In this document: piece by piece, positions 34,559 through 43,184 of the stretch
Position numbering within the stretch: the stretch's first letter is position 1
How the letters are laid out: each line of letters opens with the position of its first letter
Assembly: GCA_963829235.1 (NCBI GenBank)
Contig: CAWHIF010000001.1
Location: 62,001-126,000, forward strand
Direction: 5' to 3'
Length of the DNA stretch: 64,000 bases
From: Bog-756 sp963829235
GTDB taxonomy: Bacteria; Actinomycetota; Acidimicrobiia; Acidimicrobiales; RAAP-2
Position numbers and translations under genes: made by a program
The notes under the pieces: model-generated
Seen by the model: only the letters and a program-made list of their open reading frames with translations
Database searches by the model: none
Told to the model about the DNA's origin: nothing

Positions 34559-36370
34559 TCAGGGACTCTTCGGCTTGACCGTCGTCGTCGTGGACGAGTT
34601 CGGCGTGGTGGTGGTGGTCGTGGTCGATGGAGGCGTCGTGGTCGTGGTGGTCGTGGTGGGCGGAGTCCCCGAGGAGATGATCAGATTGACCGCCGTACCC
34701 GGGGCCACCGAGGTCCCGGCGGGTGGGGTGGTGGAGATCACGTCCCCGCTCGGGTACTGCGTCGACGGCTGCTGGGTGGGGCTGGACCCCACGACCAGGC
34801 CGGCACCGCCGATGGCACTGCCCGCCTGTGACTGGCTGAACCCGGCCACGTTGGGCACCAGCACGTTGGCCGGACCGGAGGAGACGTAGAGGGTCACCGT
34901 GCTGTTCTGGCTGACCTTGGTGCCCGCGGTGGGACTTGTTCTGATCACCGTCCCGCTCTGGACACTGGAGCTCTGCGTGGGCACGGGGTTGGCCTGGAGA
35001 CCCTGCCCCTGGAGGATCGACGCGGCCTGGCTCTCGGTCACGCCGATGAGTCCGGAGGGAACCGCCACCTTCTGGACGGCCGCGGTCACCGCCACCTTCA
35101 GCGTGATGTTGTCTCCCTTCTTGACCAAGGAGTCGGGCACCGGGTCGGTGGAGATCACGGTCCCCGGGGCGTCGTTCGAGACCTGGTTCGTCTGCGTGAC
35201 CGTGAGCCCGTCGTTCTTGAGGATGGCGGTGGCCTGGGCCACCGGCTTGCCGGTCACGTTGGGCAGGTTGAACGAGGGCGCGCCTCCCAGGTACCCGAGG
35301 TTGCGGGCCAGGAGAAACCCGGCGCCGAGCAGCAGCACGATGAGAATGGCGAGGACGATGGCGTAGGTCCGGGTCCGGTTCGAACCGTCCTCGGCCGGCT
35401 CCTCGGGCGGCGCGTCCTTGGCGGCCGCTACAGCCTGGGTCTGGTCGGGATCGGCCACCGCACCCACCACCTGGGTGGCCCCCGCCGCGGCCAGCAGCGT
35501 GGTGGCGTCGTCCATGGCCAGGACCGAGCGGCCCTCGTTGAACCGGAGGAGGTCGGCCCGCAGCTCCTCGGCCGTGCGGTACCGGTGGGCCGGGTCCTTG
35601 GCCATGGCCTTCAAGATGATGGCCTCGAACGTCGGGGGGATGGCCGGATTGAGCTCACGTGGTGCCGGAGGGTGGTCACGGACGTGCTTGGAGGCCACGG
35701 CCACCGGGGTGTCCCCGAGGAAGGGCGGCCGGCCGGTCACCATCTCGAAGAGGACCACGCCGAGCGAGTAGATGTCGCTCCGGGAATCGACACCGATGCC
35801 TTCGGCCTGCTCCGGGGAGAAGTAGGTGGCGGTGCCCATGACCGCCCCGGTCTGGGTCAGGCTCTCCTCGGTGTTGATGGCGCGGGCGATGCCGAAATCG
35901 GTGACCTTGACCTGCCCCTCGTCGGTGATCAGCACGTTGCCCGGTTTGACGTCACGGTGGATCACCCCGTGCTTGTGGGCGTACCCGAGGGCCGCGGCCA
36001 CGTGGGAGCCGACGTCGGCCGTCCGTTCGGCCGACAGCGAGCCGGCCGTCTTCAGGATCGACGACAGAGGTCGTCCGTCGACGAACTCCATGACGATGAA
36101 GTAGGTACCGCTGTCCTCACCCCAGTCGAAGACCGGGACGATGTTGGGGTGCGAGAGGTTGGCGGCGGCCTGGGCCTCACGGCGGAACCGCTCGACGAAG
36201 GAACGGTCGACCGACAGCTCGGGGAACAGGACCTTGAGGGCCACCGGACGGTCGAGCAGCCGATCGTGGGCCCGGTAGACCTCCGCCATCCCACCGCGGG
36301 CGATCAGGTGGATGAGCTCGTAGCGTTCGGAGAACACTCGAGGCGTCTGGTTCGGGTCCATGTGGGTCAA
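34559..36370 (-). CDS. pknB: Ser/Thr protein kinase with PASTA domains
   Basis: A 603-residue membrane kinase. Kinase domain: ARGGMAEVYRAHDRLLDRPVALKVL, catalytic HRDVKPGNVL, DFGIARA and the TGAVMGTATYFSPEQAEG activation loop. One membrane helix (AIVLAILIVLLLGAGFLLA) near residue 345 leads to three extracellular PASTA domains (first FNLPNVTGKPVAQATAIL) that bind muropeptides, then a Thr-rich tail. It phosphorylates division and cell-wall proteins. Mycobacterial PknB has four PASTA units, so this has one fewer. The upstream pknA of many actinobacteria is absent. Confidence 0.93.
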   Translation of the reverse strand: MTHMDPNQTPRVFSERYELIHLIARGGMAEVYRAHDRLLDRPVALKVLFPELSVDRSFVERFRREAQAAANLSHPNIVPVFDWGEDSGTYFIVMEFVDGRPLSSILKTAGSLSAERTADVGSHVAAALGYAHKHGVIHRDVKPGNVLITDEGQVKVTDFGIARAINTEESLTQTGAVMGTATYFSPEQAEGIGVDSRSDIYSLGVVLFEMVTGRPPFLGDTPVAVASKHVRDHPPAPRELNPAIPPTFEAIILKAMAKDPAHRYRTAEELRADLLRFNEGRSVLAMDDATTLLAAAGATQVVGAVADPDQTQAVAAAKDAPPEEPAEDGSNRTRTYAIVLAILIVLLLGAGFLLARNLGYLGGAPSFNLPNVTGKPVAQATAILKNDGLTVTQTNQVSNDAPGTVISTDPVPDSLVKKGDNITLKVAVTAAVQKVAVPSGLIGVTESQAASILQGQGLQANPVPTQSSSVQSGTVIRTSPTAGTKVSQNSTVTLYVSSGPANVLVPNVAGFSQSQAGSAIGGAGLVVGSSPTQQPSTQYPSGDVISTTPPAGTSVAPGTAVNLIISSGTPPTTTTTTTTPPSTTTTTTTPNSSTTTTVKPKSP

Positions 36371-36484
36371 AGCCTAGGCCTGCGCTGGTTGGGGTCCGGG
36401 GTTCTCATGAGGTCCTCATTCGGTTGGTGCTGCTGTCGTCGTCGGCAAGCGGCTGCCGGGTCGTGGTCGCGCTCGGTTCGCATG

Positions 36485-37990
36485 TCATCCCTGGTCCGCG
36501 AGCACGTCCCCGAGGATCTGCTTCACGATCGGTCCCGAGTAGGCGGCGCCGGTGGCGCTGCCGGGCTGGTCGGGCAGCACCACGGCGATGGCCACCTTGG
36601 TGTTGCCGACCGGGGCGAAGGCGATGAGCCAGTCATCCGTGTACTCGGGGTTGGGGCCGAAGGAGCCGGTCTGGGCGGTGCCCGTCTTGGCGGCCACGTC
36701 CCAGCTGGCGGGAAAACCGACCGTCGCCGCCGTGCCCGAGGTGACCACGCCCTTCATGAAGGTGGTCAGGGTGGCCGCCGTCTGCGGTGAGATCGGCTGC
36801 ATCCACTCCTTGGGCTGGTACGTCTCCACCAGGTTTCCCTGGGAGTCGCGGATCTGCTCCATCAGATGGGGGACCATTTCGACGCCGCCGTTGGCCACCG
36901 TTCCCGCCACCAGGGCCATCTGGAGGGCCGAGGCGGTGACGTTCTCCTGACCGATGGCCGATTTCATCAGGCCCGGCACGTCGTCGGCGAAGTCGGCCAC
37001 CGTGCCGAAGTTCGACGTGGCCACCGTGTCGGCGGGCACGTCCAGCGGGATCTGCTGGTTGAACCCGTAGGCCTCGGCCTGGGTGACCAGGGCCTGGGCA
37101 CCCAGCAGCTGGCCGATGGAGGCGAAGTCGGCGTCACACGACATGATCAGCAGCTCCTCGAGGTTTCCTCCGCACTGGCCACCGTGGTAGTTGGTCAGCT
37201 GTTGGGGCGGGTTGCCGGTGTTGGGCAGGGTGACGGACGACACCTGCGGGTAGGTCATGAGGGCCAGATCGGGGCGGTGCTCGAGCACGGCCGAGGTGGT
37301 CACCACCTTGAAGCTCGAACCGGGTGGGTAGGTCTGGTCGTAGGTTCCGGCCACGAGCGGATTGCCGGGTTGGTTCAAGTAGGCGGCCCAGGCCAGGTTC
37401 TGGACCTTCGAGTTCTGTGACACCAGTGGGTTGGGGTCGAACGACGGGTTCGAGTACATCGCCTCGATGGCGCCGGTGGTCGGATTCCAGACGACGGCTG
37501 CGGCTCCATTGACGCCGGGGGCACCCTGGTCCAGGGCCTCGGCCACCTGGAGCTGGAGGTTCTCGTTGACGGTCAGCGTCACGTTGTCCACCTCGGTGCG
37601 GTTGGTGAGCAGGTCCCGCAAGGTCTTGGCCGGTGGGGTGTGGGGGGTGAGGAAGCTGTTGTACTCCGCCTCGATGCCGCGGTAGTTCCCGTAGATGTCG
37701 GAGTCGAACCCGATGATCTGGGCGAAGAGGGTGGCGGTGTTGGGGTTGTACTCCCGCTGGTACTTGTAGAGGCTCCCCTTCGGGGCCAGGACCGACTGGG
37801 CCAGCACGGTCCCGTCCGACGAGAGGATGCTGCCGCGGGTCTGACTGCGCTCCGCCGTCAGTATCCGGGGATTGAGCGGGCTGTTGGCCAGCGAGTTGGC
37901 CTTCAGCACCTGGATGTTGTTCAACTGGAGGAACAGGGCCACGAAACAGAGCAGCATGAAGATCCCGAGCCGTCGGATGCGCTTCTCCAT
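36485..37990 (-). CDS. pbpA: Class B penicillin-binding protein A
   Basis: A 501-residue transpeptidase. An N-terminal membrane anchor (LGIFMLLCFVALFLQLNN) is followed by the dimerisation domain (RGSILSSDGTVLAQS) and the penicillin-binding domain: YPPGSSFKVVT (SxxK, catalytic Ser), MSCDADF (SxN variant with Cys between Ser and Asp) and AAKTGTAQTG (KTG). It cross-links septal or polar peptidoglycan. Start overlaps the pstP stop. Its usual glycosyltransferase partner rodA is missing from the cluster. Confidence 0.92.
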   Translation of the reverse strand: MEKRIRRLGIFMLLCFVALFLQLNNIQVLKANSLANSPLNPRILTAERSQTRGSILSSDGTVLAQSVLAPKGSLYKYQREYNPNTATLFAQIIGFDSDIYGNYRGIEAEYNSFLTPHTPPAKTLRDLLTNRTEVDNVTLTVNENLQLQVAEALDQGAPGVNGAAAVVWNPTTGAIEAMYSNPSFDPNPLVSQNSKVQNLAWAAYLNQPGNPLVAGTYDQTYPPGSSFKVVTTSAVLEHRPDLALMTYPQVSSVTLPNTGNPPQQLTNYHGGQCGGNLEELLIMSCDADFASIGQLLGAQALVTQAEAYGFNQQIPLDVPADTVATSNFGTVADFADDVPGLMKSAIGQENVTASALQMALVAGTVANGGVEMVPHLMEQIRDSQGNLVETYQPKEWMQPISPQTAATLTTFMKGVVTSGTAATVGFPASWDVAAKTGTAQTGSFGPNPEYTDDWLIAFAPVGNTKVAIAVVLPDQPGSATGAAYSGPIVKQILGDVLADQG

Positions 37991-39318
37991 CAGAACCCCC
38001 TGGTGGTGGTGGTCGTGGTCGGAGCCTTCTTCGCCGGGGCCTTCTTCGCCGGGGCCTTGTGTGCGGTCGTCGGGGTGGTCTCCGTCGGTGGATGGCTCTG
38101 GGTCTGCTTGTAGTTGACCAGGTTGGCCACGTACGCACGGGCGTTGGCGATCGAGGTCTCCTCGACGCCTGCGTCGAGGGCGCCGACGTAGCTGGAGGGC
38201 ACGTCGGCGGTGGTGACACCGGTGCGGTCGACCTGTGTCGGGTGGTACCAGAGGAGCCCGCCGATCCGTCCCTGGTAGATGACCAGCTCATTGTCCTGGG
38301 AACGCACGAAGTAGGAGTTGATGTCGTACCAGCGGACCGCGGCGAAGACACCCACGAGCACCACGGCCAGCAGGATCACGAACAGCAGGGTCCGGAAGGT
38401 GACGAGCCGGCGTCCCCGTGCCAACCGCCGCTCACGGCGCTTGGCCCGCCGGCGCTCCCGTCGGCTGGGGCCCGCGTCCTCGGGCACCGATCCGGGGTAC
38501 GGCACCGCGGTGTCCGTGGCCGTGCCCTCGGCCGGCTCGGTGAGTGGAGTGAAGTCGGGGGCGACGGGGGCCACGGCGGGGGCCGACGAGTCACCGTCGC
38601 CTACCAACACGTCGATCACCACCGCAGTGATGTTGTCGCTGCCCCCGTGGGTCCGGGCCGCCTGGACCAGGAGCTTGGCCGCCTTGTCCGGGTCGGAGAT
38701 GGATGACAGGACTTCGCTGATCTGGTCGTTGTCGAGCTCGTTGGTGAGACCATCGCTGCAGAGCAGGTAGCGATCGCCCCGCACCGGCTCGATGCGCCAC
38801 AGGTCGACGGAGACGTCCGCCGACACGCCGAGCGCCCGGGTCAGGATGTGGCGATGGGGGTGGACCTCGGCTTCGACCGACGTCAGCTCACCGGAACGGA
38901 CCATCTCCTCGGCCAGGCTGTGATCGGTGGTGAGCTGGGTGATCTCACCGTCGTGGAAGCGGTAGGAGCGGGAGTCGCCCACGTTGACCAGGGCCAGCAC
39001 GTCCCGGCCGCCCTCGCTGACCAGGCCCACGGCGGTGAGCGTGGTGCCCATCCCCCGCAGTTCCGGGTTCTCCAAGCTGTGCTGCCAGACCACCGCATTG
39101 GCCTCGGTGACCGCCTCGGCCAGGCCCGCGCCGGTCGGCTGCCGGCTGAATGCGGAGGTGACGGCATCGACGGCCATGCGAGCCGCCACCTCGCCACCGG
39201 CGTGGCCGCCCATCCCGTCAGCCACGGCGAACAGGTTGGCCGTCTCCACGGCCAGGTCCTGATTGACCGAGCGCACCAGACCTGTGTCGGTGGCGGAGCC
39301 GGACCTGAGGAGCGTCAC
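37990..39318 (-). CDS. pstP: PP2C-family Ser/Thr phosphatase
   Basis: A 442-residue membrane phosphatase that reverses PknB phosphorylation. Metal-binding motifs: LFAVADGMGGHAGGE, VNVGDSRSYRF, LLCSDGLTNEL and GGSDNITAVVI. One membrane helix near residue 320 (TLLFVILLAVVLVGVFAAV) precedes an extracellular domain and a Lys/Ala/Thr-rich tail. GTG 39318 follows GGGGAAG and lies one base after the fhaB stop. The stop overlaps the pbpA start. Coupled order fhaA-fhaB-pstP-pbpA-pknB. Confidence 0.92.
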   Translation of the reverse strand: MTLLRSGSATDTGLVRSVNQDLAVETANLFAVADGMGGHAGGEVAARMAVDAVTSAFSRQPTGAGLAEAVTEANAVVWQHSLENPELRGMGTTLTAVGLVSEGGRDVLALVNVGDSRSYRFHDGEITQLTTDHSLAEEMVRSGELTSVEAEVHPHRHILTRALGVSADVSVDLWRIEPVRGDRYLLCSDGLTNELDNDQISEVLSSISDPDKAAKLLVQAARTHGGSDNITAVVIDVLVGDGDSSAPAVAPVAPDFTPLTEPAEGTATDTAVPYPGSVPEDAGPSRRERRRAKRRERRLARGRRLVTFRTLLFVILLAVVLVGVFAAVRWYDINSYFVRSQDNELVIYQGRIGGLLWYHPTQVDRTGVTTADVPSSYVGALDAGVEETSIANARAYVANLVNYKQTQSHPPTETTPTTAHKAPAKKAPAKKAPTTTTTTRGF

Positions 39319-39319
39319 C

Positions 39320-39817
39320 TCACTTCCCCACTTCGAACACGGTGCCGCCGATCTGCAGGAGATCACCCTTTTCGAGACGGGTGCGGTCGCCGATGCGCAC
39401 CGTGTTGACCCAGGTTCCGTTGGTCGATCCCAGGTCCTCGGCCCAAAGGTCCCCGTCGAGGCGGAACAGGCGGGCGTGCAGGTTGGACGAGTACGTGTCG
39501 TAGTCGATCGGGACCCCGCACCCGGCAGCGCGGCCGACGGTGACCTCGTCGCCGATGTCGTAGGTCCGACCGGCTTGGTCCTCCGGGCGGATCACATGGA
39601 GGCGGAGCCGCTTCCCCCTCCGCACCTTGTCATCGCCGATCGGTTCGACGTCGGCTCCCCGGACCCGACGACGCTTGAGTGGGCGGACCTCCACCCAGAC
39701 CGCTCTGACCACCCACATGAAGAACAGCCAGAGCAGGGCGATGACGCCGTACTCCAGGGCACGGAGTACCGGTGTGTTGTTCGCGGGTCCGGGGAGCGAA
39801 GCCAGGATCAAGTGCAT
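39320..39817 (-). CDS. fhaB: FHA domain protein FhaB
   Basis: A 165-residue protein with an N-terminal membrane segment (GVIALLWLFFMWVVRAV) and a C-terminal FHA domain: TVGRAAGCGVPID, SSNLHARLF and LGSTNGTWVN. FHA domains bind phosphothreonine, here probably on PknB or its substrates. It precedes pstP in the same operon. ATG 39817. Confidence 0.9.
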   Translation of the reverse strand: MHLILASLPGPANNTPVLRALEYGVIALLWLFFMWVVRAVWVEVRPLKRRRVRGADVEPIGDDKVRRGKRLRLHVIRPEDQAGRTYDIGDEVTVGRAAGCGVPIDYDTYSSNLHARLFRLDGDLWAEDLGSTNGTWVNTVRIGDRTRLEKGDLLQIGGTVFEVGK

Positions 39818-39837
39818 TGGCGCTCAGACGCCGACCT

Positions 39838-40494
39838 TCACGAAGTTTCGAACCGGAGGACGGTGGTGCCGATCACGATCTCGTCCCCGTCCGCCAGCTT
39901 TCGCTCCCGCACATTCGCCCCATTGACCCGGGTGCCGTTGGTGGAGTTCAGATCGACCAGAACGACGTCGTTGCCGACCCGCCGGATTTCGGCGTGCCGG
40001 CGACTGGCGTTCGGGTCGGTCACCATGACCGCGCTCTCCGGGAGGCGGCCGATGGTGAGGGGATCGGGACCGAGGACAACCCGTTCCCCGTCAGCCAGCA
40101 CGATCGAGGCGGCGGGAAGCCCCGAAGGTCCTTCGTGGACCCGGGAGACGATGTCGAACCGACCCCGGCGCTGCCGGGGGTCCTCGACCACAGAAACGGT
40201 GACCGGTCCCACGAACACGTAGTCCTCCGTGCGGGCATGCTCCCGGGCGGCCTCTTCGAGCTCCCTGACCAGGGCATCCAGAAAGCTCTCGAAACGATCG
40301 AAATCGTTGGCCGACAGGTGTACCACGAAGGCGTTGGGCGCGATGAGGCCATGGACGCCCAGACGGCGCTGGAGGTCCATCTCCCGGGTCAGTCGACGAC
40401 CGATCTCAACCGGATGGAGCTCGCCCCGGAATGCCTTGGAGAGCGTGCCGTCGACCATGCGCTCGAGGCGCCCTTCGAACTTCTGGAGTCCCAT
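39838..40494 (-). CDS. fhaA: FHA domain protein FhaA (DUF3662 + FHA)
   Basis: A 218-residue protein. Residues about 1-115 form the DUF3662 domain (GLQKFEGRLERMVDGTLSKAFRGELHPVEIGRRL). The C-terminal FHA domain has TIGRLPESAVMV, SRRHAEIRR and LNSTNGTRVN. The long disordered linker of mycobacterial FhaA (over 500 residues) is missing, so this is a compact form. It heads the operon and lies next to tRNA-Leu, as in mycobacteria. Confidence 0.9.
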   Translation of the reverse strand: MGLQKFEGRLERMVDGTLSKAFRGELHPVEIGRRLTREMDLQRRLGVHGLIAPNAFVVHLSANDFDRFESFLDALVRELEEAAREHARTEDYVFVGPVTVSVVEDPRQRRGRFDIVSRVHEGPSGLPAASIVLADGERVVLGPDPLTIGRLPESAVMVTDPNASRRHAEIRRVGNDVVLVDLNSTNGTRVNGANVRERKLADGDEIVIGTTVLRFETS

Positions 40495-40655
40495 GCTGCG
40501 GTCAGCCTACCGGTGTCAACCCCCTGGTAGGGGGTAGGGTCGCCTCGAGCCCCATCCACTCGCACGCAGACCCAGGCGGCAGCGAAGCGGGCCCGCGGGT
40601 CGTGCCGTCGATGAACAGGTCGTTTGGATCATCGGGTAGCCTCTGACGGTCGCTC

Positions 40656-40742
<87 letters not shown>

Positions 40743-40951
40743 CGGGGTGTCGACATTATTGAGCAGGTCGTACCGACATAACTGGGACACAAGAGGGTCA
40801 CGTACGAGCGAACGCGTCTCGAGCGCCTGGGCGGAGCGTCTTTTCAGCCGTTAGCGGGCAGAGTTTTGGTCAAAGTTGGCAAGACGAGCCGTGCTCGTCG
40901 TCTTCGGGGCGCGTCGGGACCACGAGGGGTCCATCTGAAGCGGGCGGGGAG

Positions 40952-41173
40952 CTACCGGTCAGGCGGAGCCCGACCCCCTTGTCCTGGTGAGACGAAGTCG
41001 TCCATGTATTTCTGGATGGGATCCTTCGTGCGACGTCGTCGGCGCCGTCGGGGTCCGCCGGTCAGTGCCGTGGCAGCCCTCGAGAGCTTCTTCATGAAGC
41101 TGTCGATCATCCGCAAGTTCCCCGCCAGGATCTGGAAGGCGACGAGGACGCTCTGGGCGGCGACACCCCGCAC
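40952..41173 (-). pseudogene. Transposase C-terminal remnant
   Basis: A frame open upstream of 41173 encodes RRRVRGVAAQSVLVAFQILAGNLRMIDSFMKKL followed by an Arg-rich tail and YMDDF. The NLR.I.SF pattern before a basic RRRRRR tail resembles the extreme C-termini of several actinobacterial transposases. Only about 80 codons remain; the rest is replaced by a cyclase-like gene on the other strand. The sequence is distinctly higher in GC than what follows. Family not identified. Confidence 0.45.
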
Positions 41174-41189
41174 CCGCCGTCGTGCCCTA

Positions 41190-41684
41190 AACCTGGTCGC
41201 TCAATGGGGCCAAGCATTTGGAGGCATCGAAATCAAGGGGCGGGCGGGTGACGACATCGTTTTCGAGTTCTCGCACGCTGATAGCGCCCTACTGTGCGCA
41301 GCGATAGTGCAAGAACACGCCTCTGCGCTGCGTTCGACCGGTCTGGCTGCGCTCAATTGGGCGTTTCGTATTGGTCTCGACACCGATGAGATCTCGGATG
41401 CTGATGGTGGCAATGTCATCGGTACTTGTATTGACCGCGCAGCAAAACTGGCGAAGACGATCAAGGACGAGCGCTCCATCGAGCGCGTTATTCTCACACC
41501 CGAGACGACCCATGTGCTGTCAGGGGGCGCTCACGCGTCGCTAAATGATATGGACCTCGAAATCGATCTCGCCCTAGACGACGAAATGCCGATGGGGGCT
41601 GCGGGCGAGCGCGCCCGTTTCAGACCGGTGCAAGCCGACCGGGTCTCGCTCCTCGCAAATTACTCCAGCCGCTTGTCCGGGTGA
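41190..41684 (+). pseudogene. Class III nucleotidyl cyclase-like domain, 5'-truncated
   Basis: The frame encodes GGIEIKGRAGDDIVFEFSHADSALLCAAIVQEH, which matches the second metal-binding block of class III cyclases (K..GD...F..A..A...A). RIGLDTDEISDADGG and IGTCIDRAAKLAKTI follow, matching RIG...G..VN.AARL. The first metal-binding block (D..GFT) is missing: upstream the frame runs into the transposase remnant on the opposite strand, and its codons there are Arg-rich shadow. So the 5' part was probably lost at an IS junction near 41190. Start codons at 41005 and 41094 are open but not convincing. Confidence 0.5.
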
Positions 41685-42051
41685 CAGGAGCCCAGTCTCG
41701 GTCGCACTCCGCCGAAGTTGTCCAACGCTTCTGGAAGATAAAGCGATTGGGAAACGACCGCGGCGCGCCTGAGATTCGGCTGCTGATCGTCGAGCAGACG
41801 ACAGTGACTATGGACGGTTAATCCAGACTTTCCCCAAGACGACGCTCAAAGGGCTCGTCGGCGCCGTTCGCCGTTAGTTCCCACGAGCGGATCTTGCTAC
41901 GGAGATTGCACCCTCATTGCAGCCCGAGCTTCCCTCAGCGAATTCGGCAGGCCAAAAAATTATCTGCCATCGATATTTCCGATCATTGGTGGGCTGACGA
42001 GATTAGGATTAGGGGCCGAGAACCGAGACACAAGCAGAGGCGGGCACATCG
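41685..42051. other. Region with no recognisable gene
   Basis: This 367-bp stretch has relatively low GC and scattered stops. A 67-codon frame at 41894 is open, but its composition and lack of ribosome site make it unlikely to be a gene. No repeat or RNA structure was recognised. Confidence 0.4.
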
Positions 42052-42435
42052 ATGGGATCAGGGATCTACCCTTGGCCGGCCGTCATGGCCCGCCTGAAGG
42101 TGACCATTGGAGCGGGAAACGCCGTAGGTCAGGTCATTAGACAACTGGTAATTGATGGATCACCAGTGACCAGCCCGGTCGTGGTTCGTCCAAGCTCAGA
42201 AGTACAGATCGCTTGGGGAGCTTGGAGCCGTGGGTTCGCTCTCATCGTCGGCGACTACGTACTTGCAGTGGTACCTCTTACCGACGCCAAGTTCCGAGAA
42301 CAGCAGGCCAAGGGGAGGCCCGTCGATACAAGAGGAGTGACCGCTTCTCCGAGTTCGTGGTTCACGCCGATTGGCGCTGACTCTCTCGTCGTTGATGTGT
42401 ACAACACCGAAGTCCTCTACATCGGCAGGTCTTAG
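42052..42435 (+). CDS. Hypothetical protein
   Basis: A 127-residue frame, mostly beta-like (LKVTIGAGNAVGQVIRQLVID, SEVQIAWGAWSRGFALIVGDYVLAVVPL), with no family I recognise. An inner ATG at 42085 (MARLKVTIG) is an alternative start. No signal peptide or membrane segment. It converges with the Phd-type antitoxin gene, whose stop lies 10 bp away. It is not an obvious toxin. Confidence 0.45.
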   Translation: MGSGIYPWPAVMARLKVTIGAGNAVGQVIRQLVIDGSPVTSPVVVRPSSEVQIAWGAWSRGFALIVGDYVLAVVPLTDAKFREQQAKGRPVDTRGVTASPSSWFTPIGADSLVVDVYNTEVLYIGRS

Positions 42436-42445
42436 CTCCGATGGC

Positions 42446-42901
42446 TTATGCCCGTCTGAGCCTGGGGCTCACCGTGTGCGCCTGGGTCGGTGCCGAGGCT
42501 CCATGCATCTGGGCCCATGCATCGTCTGGAACGTGTTCTCCTGCACTAGGTGCGTCAGCCAGGACCTCGTCCAGCCATTCAGAAGCAGTAGCTGGCCCAA
42601 CGAGCGCAAAGGGCTTGTTCTGGAAGGTGAGGGCACGAACAGACCCGTTCCACGCAGTCTTGACAACGTCCGAGGGCCCAAATTGTTCGATCTCTCGAGC
42701 TGAAACGGTCATATCGGGGTCATCAAGGTCGATTTCAAGAGCAGCCGCTTTGTGCGTGGTCGGCCTGATCACTGCGACCACCTCTCCTCGACTCGAAATC
42801 GGCACCGTCCGTCCGTTTACCCGCACTTCTCGTAGAATCTCGGCGGCCTTGTTTGCAAACTGGGTAAGAGTTACTGGACCGGTCACGTTAAAGCTAGGCA
42901 T
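42446..42901 (-). CDS. Phd/YefM-type antitoxin
   Basis: About 151 residues. The N-terminus carries the Phd fold: NKAAEILREVRVNGRTVPISSRGEVVAVIRPT, the dimerising and DNA-binding region of prevent-host-death antitoxins. The C-terminal 90 residues would contact a toxin, but no toxin gene lies downstream or upstream in the operon. ATG 42901 has GAGGAGG 10 nt upstream; TTG 42907 is possible. A perfect promoter-operator lies upstream (42926-42953). It is longer than the usual Phd (about 80 residues). Confidence 0.75.
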   Translation of the reverse strand: MPSFNVTGPVTLTQFANKAAEILREVRVNGRTVPISSRGEVVAVIRPTTHKAAALEIDLDDPDMTVSAREIEQFGPSDVVKTAWNGSVRALTFQNKPFALVGPATASEWLDEVLADAPSAGEHVPDDAWAQMHGASAPTQAHTVSPRLRRA

Positions 42902-42925
42902 ATCCAAAGCACCTCCTCATATGCC

Positions 42926-42953
42926 AGTATACCGACATTTGTCGGTATTTCAA
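42926..42953 (-). promoter_or_regulatory. Antitoxin promoter with palindromic operator in the spacer
   Basis: On the reverse strand a TTGAAA -35 (42953-42948) and a TATACT -10 (42931-42926) are 16 bp apart. The spacer is filled by a perfect 20-bp inverted repeat, ATACCGACATTTGTCGGTAT (42929-42948). This is the classical design for antitoxin autorepression. Confidence 0.8.
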
Positions 42954-43184
42954 GACGGGGGCGGGTAAATCCCAGATCAAGGCCTTCCCGATGGCCCTCA
43001 AGCCCAGGCCGATGCTTCCCAGCCTCCTGTCCCGGCCCCACCTGCCGGCTCTCAAGCCACTCCGGGCGCACCGACGACCCCGGGCGGACCGACGACCCCG
43101 GGCGGACCGACGACCCCACAGGCCAGAGTTCCACCAGCCCGGCAACCGGACGTCGTCGATGTCTACAGGAGGGCCAGTTCCTCC

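Noticed and set aside
35585..36790. 400-codon forward frame antisense to pknB and pbpA
   Set aside because: Shadow of the kinase and PBP coding frames; no domain or ribosome site.
41894..42097. 67-codon forward frame
   Set aside because: No ribosome site, atypical composition, overlaps the start of the next frame.
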